A stretch of DNA of 64,000 nt, taken from contig JAHDVF020000840.1 of the NCBI GenBank assembly GCA_022606425.2, forward strand, positions 1,426,001 through 1,490,000, in the 5' to 3' direction. Each line of letters begins with the position of its first letter. Within the stretch, counting starts at the first letter, position 1. The notes below the pieces were generated by a model. The model did no database searches, had not been told where the DNA came from, and saw only the letters and a program-made list of their open reading frames with translations. Source of the DNA: Lepidostoma basale. Its lineage: Eukaryota > Arthropoda > Insecta > Trichoptera > Lepidostomatidae. The translations under genes were made by a program, and so were the position numbers. Below, in pieces: positions 1 through 9,769 of the stretch.

Positions 1-290
1 TACTTTCAGCCTCTGGTGATGCCGGTGCGGAGAGCAATCAAACTGCTGAACATGATCGCTTCAGAGATCGATGTCTTTCATATTCGTGAAAGTACGTTCA
101 GAAGACAACTACTCTTTACTTTGGAGAGTATCTTGTATTCCTAATGTCGAACCGTCTCTCATGCGTTCCTGGTATTATATATTTATTATATTTTACTTGT
201 TCTCTATAGTTGTCTTAAACTATAATAATTGTTTGTTATATCTTTTGAGAAAATAAACTGAATTGATTTGATTTGAACCCAATTACTGTA
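1..290 (+). pseudogene. 3' end of a Jockey/CR1-like LINE (family J), cut by window start
   Basis: The first 144 bases are an open frame ending in TAA at 142-144. It reads YFQPLVMPVRRAIKLLN and then a short hydrophilic tail. It resembles the extreme C-terminus of reverse-transcriptase proteins of Jockey/CR1-type LINEs (motif P-L-x-x-P-x-x-R). A 3' UTR follows with AATAAA near 250 and a tail of TTGAT units. The same C-terminus and UTR occur on the minus strand at 58090-58278. The same UTR occurs at 31555-31690, and a related C-terminus at 51648-52055. The rest of the element lies outside the window. The clade call is approximate. Confidence 0.6.
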
Positions 291-478
291 CACGTATTTT
301 TAGGTATTGATTCTCATGACAGGTAGCTAGTCTATCGCCATTTTTATCGTCACGTGTTCTACCAGACAAAAGACAGCGTGAGAATCACACTATCATCGCC
401 AGGAATCGAATCCGGAACCTTCGATGTGGCAGTCATAGCTGTTGCCACTACACCGCGAAAGTAGTCTGATTGGTGATT
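275..478 (-). mobile_element. tRNA-derived SINE (family S1)
   Basis: Read on the minus strand, this has a tRNA-like head. A B box (GGATTCGATTCC) is at 402-413 and an A-box-like GGTGTAGTGG at 445-454. A tRNA-unrelated body follows, with the phrase GTGTGATTCTCACGCTGTC and then CTACCTGTCA. Three further copies in the window (9525, 46425, 52405) share head and body. The 3' end abuts the TTGAT tail of the LINE at 1-290. It is non-coding and would need LINE machinery to move. Confidence 0.75.
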
Positions 479-884
479 GTTTAAAAAACGTTCGTTTTAT
501 TTATTTGCATTATTGAAAATAACTAATTGACAAGCTTTGATCTAATGCGGAGTTAATTCGGGTTAGTTGCTAACTCAGTAGTGACTGGCAAGAGTTGATG
601 GATGACAGGTGACGGGCGGGGGGTGTGCTTCCTCACCCCGAGGAGGCAAGGGAACCCTCCCTCCGCCAGTCACTGCTGCAGGGGGTCACTGTCCCTGTCA
701 CTGACCGCTGTCGGTCCACATGGGCTACTTCCCGAGGATTTATATTGCCAAAAACTATTTCATAGATTTCATAGATGGTTGAGGTATTAGTTTTGTAAAA
801 CTTCATTATTAATTTATAATATTATATAATACTAAAAACACGATTGTTTAGTGATTTTACGTGGATTCAATTTATGTAAATTGT
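479..884. other. Unassigned stretch with a GC-rich island at 600-740
   Basis: AT-rich DNA enclosing about 140 bases of GC-rich sequence. The island contains runs such as GGGCGGGGGGTGTG and imperfect repeats of CACTG/GTCAC. A 62-codon open frame crosses it but shows no family signature. I see no gene here. Confidence 0.3.
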
Positions 885-1206
885 GACAAAACATTAGAAT
901 GTAAAGCGGAAGAAATTATTACGAATAAAATCATAAAAGGATCACTGCATATGAAACGCATGTATGAAGAAAGAATTGTTAAGAAAGTATACGCTAACCA
1001 TGCGAATAGACCTAAAAAAACATGGCATGACCATTTTAGAAGTCAGAACAAATAACGTGTGTCTATGACTTGCACGTCGACGAGTGTCGTCTCGTATGAA
1101 TGTGAAGGAATCTATAGAGGTGTGTCAGGTTAGAGTAGTGTGGCGCTCCATTCTCCATTCTCGCTCATTCTCTGCCTACCTCTTGGGGAAACGGTATAAT
1201 GGTTTG
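885..1206 (+). pseudogene. Family A RTE-like LINE fragment (A3 type), decayed
   Basis: The translation retains the family A C-terminal signature: KGSLHMKRMYEERIVKKVY, a decayed KTWHD motif, then VCQ..VVWRSI and SAYLLGK. It ends near GGGGAAACGGTATAATGGTTTG, corresponding to the family's terminal GAGACGGCGTGATGGTTAG. Frameshifts separate the pieces. It has no RT motifs and is a 5'-truncated dead copy. Confidence 0.7.
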
Positions 1207-1376
1207 TTTTTGTATTATTATGTTTTAATTACAATTTATAAATCAACTAATTATAAAATGTGCATATATGAGGTTTTAAGAATCTAACAATAAGATTACA
1301 TTTTTAATAAAAATATTCATTGTTGAATTCAACACATAAATGTGTAGATGAACATACGAGTACTATGTACTATATA

Positions 1377-1604
1377 TCGCCTCTTTGCAAGAATAACGTG
1401 TTATCTCGAAAAATTTAAAAATGAAACAAGGTACCCGTCTGAAAGAGACAACGTGACAACACAATATACCACTGTTGTGTTGTCTCTTTCCCTCAGAAAT
1501 TCTCTGTTTTTCACTTTAAAAATACCTTGTTTTTGTAGAAAATAATGTTGAACACGGCGGATTTGATTTTCGAAATGTCACGTTATTCTTGCAAAGAGGC
1601 GATG
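1377..1604. mobile_element. MITE-like element with about 25-bp perfect terminal inverted repeats
   Basis: ATCGCCTCTTTGCAAGAATAA at the left end is matched by its exact reverse complement at 1580-1603, and the match continues imperfectly inwards (TCGAAAAT). A second internal hairpin pairs AGAGACAACGTGACAACACA (about 1445) with TGTTGTGTTGTCTCT (about 1472). The element is about 228 bp and non-coding. I could not define a target duplication, so the superfamily is unknown. Confidence 0.7.
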
Positions 1605-2089
1605 TGTAGTTTTATGTTAGCATTTTGTGAAATATTCTACTGCCTCTCCACGACCTGAATGGTATAGTTGCAATACAGGCTTATTGTAAGTACAATGCGT
1701 GCCAATTCGATACTTATTGACAAAGATCTTCGGATGTAGTGCCAGGCATCATTTCAGCTTATTTAAAATTGGTTTTCTCTGAAAGTTCCCCATTGTTATT
1801 GAGGAATATCATTCGAAGAAATGAATAAATTATCATAAATCTCATTTTTCAACTTCAGATTACGTCCATAATATCCCAGAATAAGAATATGTTGAATCAA
1901 TCGTACTTTAAAGTATTTAAATTACTTTGTAATCATTGTACCACCAAGAAACAAGAAAGTTATTCTTCTCAATGAATCTGTTAACAAGTGGTGGTCCTTA
2001 CATTTTTTATGAGTTAAAAATGAAAGAATATAAATTAGGAACATGTATATTTTTGATATATACTTTTCAAGTGCATAATAAAACATCAT

Positions 2090-2312
2090 TGAATGCCAGA
2101 GGGTAGAACACCAAAAAATATATCCAGAAGGGTGCCCCGCGAAAAGAGACCAAGAGACTGACCGAGGAAAATATGGGCGGATTGCGTGGAAGAAGATGAG
2201 GAGAAAATGGAGAGAGATGGCCAGGGACAGAAGTCAGTGGAGGACCGTTGTAGAGGAGGTCAAGTCCCACACCGGGATGAAGCGCCGAGAAATGAATGAA
2301 TGAATAAAGCAT
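2090..2312 (+). pseudogene. LINE C-terminal fragment, family F ((AATG)n tail)
   Basis: The plus-strand translation contains RVPREKRPRD.PRKIWADCVEE and MERDGQGQKSVEDRCRGGQV. This is the basic C-terminal domain found downstream of the RT in RTE-type LINEs. It ends in GAAATGAATGAATGAATAAA, a simple tail. The same family recurs at 14847-15120 (minus) and 59430-59530 (plus). 5'-truncated and inactive. Confidence 0.65.
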
Positions 2313-2344
2313 AATTAAATCGTGATTCAATTTATGTTATAATT

Positions 2345-2575
2345 TATTAAATAGTCCATTGTTTTAGTCAAAACACTATGATACATCAACATTTATAACT
2401 GTTAGATTTACAACACTGTTAAATAATTATATAATATTATATTTTTATTATTACACACTTTTTGACAATTTCGCGATAGCTGTATCGCCAACCGATGTTG
2501 GCATCATCAGGTGTTACAAACAACAGTAACTGTGCGAAACAGCTGTCGCTACATTCTAAAAAAGCGTATAAAAAC
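2345..2575. mobile_element. Foldback repeat with hammerhead-like arms (family R)
   Basis: The flank AGTCCATTGTTTTAGTCAAAACACTATGATAC matches 50218-50250. A minus-strand CUGAUGA (2505-2511) is followed by U, a perfect 6-bp hairpin GCCAAC/AUCG/GUUGGC, then GAUAC AGCU AUC. On the plus strand at about 2530-2556 the right arm retains GCGAAACAGCTGTCGC. A second minus-strand core lies at 2795-2863. No coding capacity is seen. Related to the better copy at 50218-50600. Confidence 0.5.
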
Positions 2576-2924
2576 AAAATGTGAAATTATAAATGTAGTA
2601 AATTTAACAGTTTATAATTTGTTTTTCATATGAAAGATTAAATTTATATTTAAACATTTTTAAATTATAATCATAATTTAAAGAAATTAACTACAATTAA
2701 TAATAATTTAATTATAATTATAATGCATAATACTTCAACATAATTAATTGTTTAATTTGGATCACGGTTATAATATCACAATTAATTTACATAATTTCTA
2801 TGAATTTTTCGCGACAGCTGTTTTGACAAGAAATGTTGGCATCATCAGGTGTTGTAACACTTATTTTTACGAATTGAAACACTAAAAAAGTGGAAAGAAC
2901 AGTGTTTAATTCATAATATTTTTT

Positions 2925-3115
2925 TTAAGGATTAATTGTATCTCAATAGAGACGAAGACATAATTTTTTTTTGGAAACAATATGGTAGTCGAGGCGTTTA
3001 CATGACTTATGACCTGTCATTGGTTGGGTTAAGCGATCACATTCCTTAAACAATGATAAACCCGTAATGGGTAAAATCCAGTATTTGTCTACAAGTATTC
3101 GTATACATCAAAAAA
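2925..3115 (+). mobile_element. Family Q repeat (MITE-like), partial
   Basis: Contains the Q landmarks in order: GATTAATTGTATCTCAATAG, a TGGAAACA...ATGGTAGTCGAGGCGTTTA block, GACTTATGACCTGTCATTGG, GTTAAGCGATC, then the end block GGGTAAAATCCAGTATTTGT. The same landmarks occur at 7560, 35025-35356 (as an inverted pair), 55070 and 56640. Non-coding. Confidence 0.65.
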
Positions 3116-3464
3116 AAAATTGCATTATAACATTCCTCATTACAAAATTTAACTGTGTTTAACGCCTTAAGATTATCAAAAATATTCATTGTTTTAAAAA
3201 AAGTCTAAATTCAATTAATTTGTAATAATCGAAAAATCTTATTCTACTTAAATAAAAATTCATTACCATGTTTATAATTTGGTGTCTTTCTCTGCATTAA
3301 AACACAAGTTCATATCGTTAGTCACCATGACTACGTTGTTCAATATTTTAATTTATAATATTTCAGTTCGCCGTTCAAGCCTCGTCATGCGATGTATTTT
3401 TGAATCCAATTATGACAGTCATAAAATGTTAATGAAAGTGTCAACTTTTCGACGCTAACTTGTA

Positions 3465-3795
3465 AAGGAGAGTTCTTCGCCGAACTTGTGGTCCCGTGAA
3501 GAATGGAGAAGGGTGACGCATAAGACGAAATGAAGAATTTTACAACATTTATGAACCACTAATATCACACGTAGCACACGTACGACTCCTTAGATTGAGA
3601 TGGGCTGGACACGTACAAAAAAAATGACAAATGCGCGAGTACTTAAGAGAATCATAACAGGACATATGTGGTGGGGGGGGGGGGGGGGTAAAAAATAATA
3701 GGAAGGCCTAGGTTGAGGGTGGAGAATGACGTCAATAAAGATGCGGCACGGCTTTTACAAGTTGCAAATCGGAAGACTGTGGCTGAGGAAGAATT
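3465..3795 (+). pseudogene. LINE C-terminal fragment related to family D, with a G-homopolymer
   Basis: The plus strand carries a decayed reading of RTCGPVK..., EFYNIYEPL and LRLRWAGHVQ, similar to the minus-strand family D piece at 11908-12350 (RTIYGPVRDH..., LYDIYKEPD, GRLRWAGHI). A run of about 18 G residues (from about 3672) sits where the RGRP-type motif should be. Inactive. Confidence 0.5.
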
Positions 3796-4043
3796 TTTTT
3801 TTTAAATTTAATTTATTTAAAAAAAAAACAATTTCGTTATATGGATACATTTTTTGATCTTACTTGTAATTATATAATGTTTCAGGTATATTTTAAATTG
3901 ATTTGTAGTGAGACTCCTTGTGTGTAGTTCATTGTAATGTTTCAGTCCATGGTTCAATATCCTTGATTGTCCTGTCTTAGTTCGTGCATTTGGTAAGTGA
4001 TATCTGTCACAGTTCCTGGTCCAGAGTCTGTATGTCTGAATTT

Positions 4044-4493
4044 TTAGTTAATTTGTAGCGGCTGTCTGTTGTCTCTTCCATGGTTGTGTACAATTTTCAA
4101 GGTCTCAAATTTGGTCAGGTCGGATATGTCCATTTGTTTTGTTTGTCTGTATACTTGTATGGTTGGGGTAAGATAGTTAATGTTATATGCTAATTTAATT
4201 ATTTTATTTTGCTGTCTTTGGATTCTGGAGATGTCTATTTGGTTTCCTGTCCCCCAGAAGGGAATCACATATGTCAGTTGGCTTTTATCATACGCTTCGT
4301 ATATCATAACTTTTTCTTTTCTTGGTATGTAATTTTGTATTTTGTAGAAGAGGGAGTATAGTGATGCTAACTTGTTTGTTAGGTTGTCTATGTGTTTTGT
4401 CATTTTTAGTTGTTTGTCCGTTGTTAGTCCTAGGTACTTTACATACCTAGGTTGAAGGAGGCCAAGGATCGATTTGGGTTGTAGCAGGATCAA
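4044..4493 (-). pseudogene. Jockey/CR1-type reverse transcriptase thumb/C-terminal fragment
   Basis: A 149-codon open frame reads RYVKYLGLTTDKQLKMTKHI, then ASLYSLFYKIQNYIPRKEKVMIYEAY, LTYVIPFWGTG and RIQRQQNKIIKLAYNI. This is the conserved block just after the RT palm of Jockey/CR1/I-type LINEs (YLGL, W..HI, L.Y.I..WG). RT motifs A-C are absent, so the copy is 5'-truncated. Upstream sequence to about 4740 is not recognisable. Confident that it is a LINE, less so of the clade. Confidence 0.7.
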
Positions 4494-4856
4494 AGAATTC
4501 GGAATAGTTTTTATTATTAGAGGGACATCTTTTGTGCTGTCATTCTTAAATAAAACTATTTTAAAATTTACGACATTGTTAGGTTTGAATGTGAGTAATG
4601 ATACATTTGAGCATATATACGAGTACAGTTCTTGCGGGATAATGTTTGGAGAGCGATCCTGGAACCGGTCTGGTCCAGCACAAACAGGAGTCGCGAGGAT
4701 TAAACCAAAAAGGTCATTGCTCCTTGCAAAGTTGTTGTGATAAATAAGAACATATCTCTTTGTCAGTTTTATTCGTTTCTTAACACGCTAATGATCTTTG
4801 AACACGTATTAAGGAGCTTTTTATATAACCAGCGGGGAATCGTGCGTGAATTTCTT

Positions 4857-5648
4857 ACTAACTAACTAACTAACCATCACGCCGTCTCCCCGAAGGGGTA
4901 GGCAGAAAGAATGGACTGCCACACTTTTCTTTCCTGACATATTTCTCTCACTTCCTCAACATTCATACATCGTGTCATGCACGCGCGTCGATTTCTCTGA
5001 CTCCTCACATGGCCGATATTCAATATTTGATTTATTTGATCGTGCCACGTTTTCCTCGGTCTTCCTCTATTTCTGGTTCCATTTACATCATTAACATATA
5101 ATTTTTTTACCATTCTTTCTTCATTCATTCTTTCCATATGTCCAAACCATCTTAATGATCCTTTCATTATTTTGTTCATGACACCATCATTCGCACCGCA
5201 TTCACTTCTTATATTTTCATTCGGCACTCTATCATACACAGAGTATTCACACATTCTTCTAAGAGATCTAATTTCAACTGCATTTATTCTACTTTCATCC
5301 TTCTTTTGCCAGTTCCATGCTTCGCTTCCATATATAAGGGTCGGTAGAAGAACACCATTGTGCACTGCCATTCTAGCTTTTTTTGATAGGTTTTTGTTTG
5401 CGATGACAACTTTAAGTGCACCATTCACTTTGTTGCCTGCCCCAAACCCTTCTTTCAATATCCCTCTCCACTCGCCCATCTCTTGTAAACATACTACCTA
5501 AATACACGAACTCAACTACTTGCTCCAAATTTTTACCATTCACGCTAATGTTGCAGACTGTCGTGGTCTCTTCCTTTTCAAAAATCATTACCTTGGACTT
5601 ATTAACATTCATCATCAGATCATTTCGCATGCAAACCTCATACATACA
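4857..5648 (-). pseudogene. Family A RTE-like LINE copy, 5'-truncated, with 10-bp target duplication
   Basis: The minus-strand reading begins at MYEVCMRNDLMMNVNKSKV, just past the YADD motif. It runs through VYLGSMFTRDGRVERDIERR, then shifts frame near 5420-5440 and continues through ARMAVHNGVLLPTLIYGSEAW, SLRWFGHMERMNEER and RNRGRPRKTWHDQINQ to SAYPFGETA. The plus-strand (CTAA)n at 4857-4875 is the 3' tail. TGAATTTCTT flanks both sides (4847-4856 and 5649-5658), a target-site duplication that proves insertion by retrotransposition. The frameshift makes it inactive. Confidence 0.9.
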
Positions 5649-5767
5649 TGAATTTCTTCTTATTCCAAAAACAGTAATTCTTTTAATTTATTTTCAAACT
5701 CTTTTAAAAGCTAAATTTATCCATACAAAAATATAGGAAAATAAATATGTAAGTGGTTTAATTAAAC

Positions 5768-5836
5768 ATTTTGAATGTATACAAATACTTGTAGACAAAT
5801 ACTGGATTTTACCCATTGCGGATTTATTATTAAAGA
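5768..5836 (-). mobile_element. Terminal piece of a family Q repeat
   Basis: ACAAATACTGGATTTTACCC with ATGTATACAAATACTTGTAG just outside it matches the outer end of the Q repeats at 3045-3110 and 35295-35356, in reverse orientation. Only this end is present. Confidence 0.5.
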
Positions 5837-6278
5837 TTTTCTGTTGTTGTTATTGTTATGAATAGAAAAATGAACAGTATATTGATGTGTGGACATCTAT
5901 ACGGAGATCGACTATGTGCATTGCGGTTGGAATTTCGGTAATCGTCCTGACAATAAAACATCTATCCCGATGTCTCCAAACCGCAAACAGTTACTTAATT
6001 GAGGAAAATATTTATGTTTGTGGTGAGCTATGATTAATAAGACTCTCCACATATACCAACCCAGCTGAGTCACTTGCAAACTCAGGTTGTTGGCATTTGA
6101 AGCTTTGATGAAAAACTTTTAAAATCTATACTTTTGTTCTATAAAAGATATACTCGTATATCCTTATAATTGGGGTTATAGAAAAATATGTTGGTACTTT
6201 CATTACAAAAAGGTTTCTTTATATTTTATTTACATATCTTTATGCCATCATCTTGAATAAATTGAGTACATTCTCCTT
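5837..6278. other. AT-rich stretch, nothing recognised
   Basis: No open frame of note, no inverted repeat that I could find and no similarity to the families named elsewhere in the window. Confidence 0.3.
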
Positions 6279-6540
6279 ACCAGAATAAGAGAGATATGTG
6301 AGGTTGAGGATATTATAAGATGGAGCAGACAGCGAAAAATGGGACTGGTACGGTCATGTTCAAAGAATGGACACCACCAGACTATAGAGGATATTGCATT
6401 GCATAATCAGCCTCATGGGACTCGTCCTCGTGGAAGACCTCCTAAAAGATGGAAGGACAGCTGGGAATCTACCTCACAGAAGGAGCAACACTGGAGAACA
6501 GAACACATAGGTCTACAATAAGGAAGAATAGGAAGAATAA
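6279..6540 (+). pseudogene. LINE C-terminal fragment, family B
   Basis: Reads IREICEVEDIIRWSRQR, WYGHVQRM, then LHNQPHGTRPRGRPPKRWKDSW in shifting frames. It is closely related to the longer copy at 56010-56640. A three-base-periodic GRPPKRW motif is the usual end of RTE-type proteins. It is directly followed by a family A tail. Confidence 0.75.
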
Positions 6541-6670
6541 GTACTCCTTAGATAAGATGTACGAATGTAGAGATATCGAGAGAAGTGTGTCAGGACAGAA
6601 CAGTGTGGTGGTCCATTATTTCTGCCTGCCCCTCTGGAGGGAGACGGTGTGATGGTTAGTTAGTTAGTTT
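6541..6670 (+). mobile_element. Family A LINE 3' end only
   Basis: Contains the last coding bases (RCMNVE..., CQ....VW.SILSAY) and the terminal GAGACGGTGTGATGGTTAGTTAGTTAG. The 5' side is truncated against the family B fragment. Confidence 0.8.
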
Positions 6671-6764
6671 TTTGCTCTTTAGATATTTATCATAATTTAG
6701 GCGAATCACTCATTTTTAATAGATTATGAATTCAAATTGATGAAATTGTATTTTATACTAAATA

Positions 6765-7022
6765 ATATTTAGAGACGAATGTGTAGGAAATCTGTATATG
6801 AAAGAGTGTTCAATGAAAATATAAGAAGTGAATACAATGGGAATGAAAGCGTTATGAACAAAATAATGAAACGGTCATTAAGATGGTTTGGGTACTTGGA
6901 AAGAAAGAATGGTAAAGAAAGTATGAATTTGTAAGAAGTATGTCAAGAAAAAAAAATGGCAGTCCATTCTTTATGCATATCCTTTTGGAGAGACGGCGTG
7001 ATGGTTAGGTTAGTTAGTTAAA
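6765..7022 (+). pseudogene. Family A LINE fragment with internal deletion
   Basis: Starts at RRMCRKSVYERVFNENIRSE, keeps KIMKRSLRWFGYLE, then jumps to the terminal CQE..MAVHSLY region and the GATGGTTAGGTTAGTTAGTTA tail. The RGRPRKTWHDQ block is deleted. Confidence 0.8.
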
Positions 7023-7084
7023 ACTGTATTGTATAGAATATGTTGTAAAGGAGAATTTTTATAAATATGTCTGCATCAAACTTA

Positions 7085-7238
7085 CGCCTAAATGAATGGT
7101 TGCAGTAAAATAGGTACCGAAAAAAAACTATGTATGCAGTTTCGTTCTATATGTGATATAGAACAAAACTGCATATTTACTTTTGTTTTTGGCACTTAGT
7201 ACCTATTTTAATTCAATCATTCATACGTTCTAACATTT
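7085..7238. repeat. Imperfect palindrome, MITE-like
   Basis: ATGAATGGTTGCAGTAAAATAGG and GGTACC-like sequence on the left pair with CCTATTTTAATTCAATCATTCAT on the right. The centre is TATGCAGTTTCGTTCTATAT...ATATAGAACAAAACTGCATA. Non-coding, about 150 bp. Confidence 0.6.
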
Positions 7239-7289
7239 GTAAGCGTATATCACATGTATTGTCTATATAGTCTGTGCCTACTTTAAGAA

Positions 7290-7730
7290 CACATTACATC
7301 ATTTATTAAGAATCTAAGACCCAAATGTTGTCATCTGCCGTAAATATCATGTAGATGAGGCTACAGAAATGATAATGCGAAATGACCACCGTAGAATTTT
7401 GATGTCATTTTTAATACATAAAATTGAATGTATACATTTTGGAACTGGCTAACATGATTGTTATTGTGTAATACTAAATACGTATTATTAATCATGTCTT
7501 ATAATTTGAGCGGGTAAAGGCAAAATACCCAATGATAAATGGATCATTTGATATTAAAGAAAACATATGTTTTATTTTTAAGGATTAATTGTATCTCAAT
7601 AGAGACGAAGATGTAAATTGTTTTCTTTGGGAACAGAATATGGTGGCCGAGGTGTTTACAGGACTTATGACCTGTCATTGGTTGGGTTAAGCAATCGCTT
7701 TATGTTAACAATATTCCCCATTCCGCACTT
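7290..7730 (+). mobile_element. Long family Q repeat copy
   Basis: About 420 bp is repeated almost base for base at 54796-55210, starting ATTTATTAAGAATCTAAGAC and ending at GGGTTAAGC.ATCG.TTTATGTTAACA. The last about 160 bp are the Q block also seen at 2925, 35025 and 56690. No open frame. It is a non-autonomous repeat of unknown superfamily. Confidence 0.7.
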
Positions 7731-8292
7731 CTTACCACCACCACGTCTGACAATTTTTTGAAAGATTTATATATGCTACTATGTTGAGACACACTTCACA
7801 TTTTTTAGGTCAATCTACACTAGCGCCGTCTATTCAGTAGATATCAATGAAAGATCAGTCTCTAGATGGACGCCAGCAAGTTTTATAGGAGAGATATCTG
7901 TGTCGGATATAGATACTAGGGAGCGATCAATTAATTTTTGGCGCTTCGTAGCAAATCAATTATAAACTATGTATACTTGGTTCACAAGTCTTTCATGGAC
8001 AAGCACTCCACTACCTCACAGATCTTTGCAATCTAATCGACCCGACCGGGACCCCTCGGTAGTAAACTCCACGATCAAAAATGCATAAGAAGAAACACCA
8101 AACAAATTGCTTGTTGCCTAGTGCGCCATGAAAAAATGCATGCTTGAAACAAATGGGACAGAGGGACTGGATATAACGACTGAGTTATATGTGTATGTGA
8201 TCACAAATTTATTTTAACTAAATCGTCAAATGGAGCAAAATGCATACATACGAGTAATTATCACAGAACATGTAAAATTAATAATGAACGAA
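7731..8292. other. Unassigned stretch
   Basis: Mixed-composition DNA with no long open frame, tRNA-like head or repeat shared with the rest of the window. A short GC-rich patch around 8040-8070 has no evident function. Confidence 0.3.
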
Positions 8293-8965
8293 TGCCATTT
8301 AATGTATTAATACGAATATCTGAACCTGGCAAAGACCAACGTGATGGGCACGGAAATGCTTGAAATCAACGTCAACGGCAACATAATTGAGAATGTCCAA
8401 GAATATACATACGAATGTCCAAGAATATAATAAAGTGTCGAGAAACTACGAGTGACCCAAAGACCCACGGAAAGAGCCATGTTTGAAATAAGCCTAAGAG
8501 ACAGAGTCAGAAACGATACGGTGAGAGAAAACACTAAGGTCACTGACATCATTCACCGACTCTAAAATGGCAACGGGCAGGTCACGTAGCCATGAAAAGT
8601 AGACAAGAATACTGCTGATTTGGAGACCGTGAAGAGAAGTGCAGCGCGACTGCAACTGCGGTGGAAGGGTGATCTCAACAGACACGTCGGAATAACCTGG
8701 ATGCAGTTTGCACAGGACAGAGTGACATGGAAGGAGGCCTTTGTCCAGGAGTGGACGGGAATAGGCTGAGTAAGAAGAAGAAGAAGAATACAAATATCTG
8801 TTTTATAGAAGTTTAATTATTATTTATGGAAGTGACATGTTTTGCCTTCTAAGGCATTATCAAATGTTTCAAATGACATCATTTGATAATTCATTCCCAT
8901 ATACTACAATAAAACTTCTAGAAAACAGACGTTTTCATTCATATTAATTATTGAATATGGAATTT
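8293..8965. mobile_element. Family P foldback (P1) split by a family C LINE
   Basis: The left outer arm (ATTAATACGAAT, 8306-8317) and the rest of the palindrome (8793-8965: AGAAGTTTAATTATTATTTATGG ... CTAGAAAACAGACGTTTTC) belong to the foldback family seen at 11152, 26888, 29290 and elsewhere. They are separated by the LINE at 8323-8792, and AATATCTG is duplicated at both junctions (8315-8322 and 8793-8800). The centre carries CATTATCAAATG / CATTTGATAAT. Confidence 0.75.
8323..8792 (+). pseudogene. Family C RTE-like LINE fragment with (GAA)n tail
   Basis: Reads TNVMGTEMLEINVNGNIIENVQEY, then after deletions KCRETTSDPK / FEISLRDRVRNDTVRENTKVTDI, a decayed WQWAGHV, and DRVTWKEAFVQEWTGIG, ending in GAAGAAGAAGAAGAA. 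Several indels relative to the copy at 16377. It inserted into a family P foldback, with an 8-bp target duplication. Confidence 0.8.
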
Positions 8966-8995
8966 AATTTTTACATATTTTCAAAATATTCAACT

Positions 8996-9512
8996 AACTA
9001 ACTAACTAACTAACTAACCACCACGTCGTCTCCCCGGAGAGGTAGGCAGAAAGAATGGAACGCCACACTGTTCAGTCCTGACATACTTTTCACGATTCCT
9101 CTACATTCATACATCTTGTCATGACTCCTCACGTGACCAACATTTAATATTTGATTGATTTGATCGTGCCACGTTTTCCTCGGCCTTCCTCTTTTTACCT
9201 TCTTTACCATTCTGTCTTCACTCATTCTTTCCATGTGTCCAAACCATGTTAATGACCCTTTTATTATTTAGTTCATAACACCTTCATTCTCACCACATTC
9301 ACTTCTTACACTTGCATTAGACACTCTATCGTATACAGATTTGGCACACATTCTTCTTAGAGATCTCATTTCTACTGCATTTATTCTACTTTCATCCTTC
9401 TTTTGCCAGTTCTATGCTTCACTTTCATACATAAGGGTCGGCACAAGAACACCATTATGCACTGCCATCTTAGTTTTTTTGGATAGGCTTTCGTTTGCGA
9501 TGACAACTTTAA
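8996..9512 (-). pseudogene. Family A LINE copy, 5'-truncated and decayed
   Basis: A plus-strand (CTAA)n at 8996-9018 marks the 3' end. The minus-strand reading includes MERMSEDRMVKKVKRGRPRKTWHDQINQILNVGHVRSHDKMYECR and, upstream, decayed AKMAVHNGVLVPTLMYE.EA. In-frame stops and indels are present. No RT catalytic motifs. Confidence 0.8.
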
Positions 9513-9519
9513 TAATAGA

Positions 9520-9725
9520 CGAACGAAAGACGACCTTCGTGGCCGAGTGGTAAGTGCATCACCCCGAAGGTTCCGGGTTCAATTCATGGCGAGGGCAGTG
9601 TGATTGTCACACTGTCTTGGTCTGGTGTTCAATTCACGCGGTAATAAAATACGATAGATTAGCTACCTATCACATGTCGCGAGAATCACTATGATAGCTA
9701 TAATAATACCCTTTGCATCGATTTG
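9520..9725 (+). mobile_element. tRNA-derived SINE (family S1)
   Basis: The head GACCTTCGTGGCCGAGTGG carries a clear A box (GTGGCCGAGTGGTAAG) and GGTTCCGGGTTCAATTC a B box, about 40 bases apart, as in a tRNA gene. The body contains AGTGTGATTGTCACACTGTC and GCTACCTATCACATGTC, as in the copies at 46425 and 52405. It abuts the 5' end of the family A fragment at 8996-9512. Confidence 0.85.
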
Positions 9726-9769
9726 GCTCATGCTGTCATGATGTAAAGAGCGATTCAACAAAATAATAT

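Noticed and set aside
3660..3700. G-run as a biological G-quadruplex signal
   Set aside because: A single homopolymer in a decayed LINE. Could also be an assembly artefact, and nothing suggests function.
9520..9600. Functional tRNA gene
   Set aside because: A and B boxes are present, but no cloverleaf closes, and the body is shared with other SINE copies.
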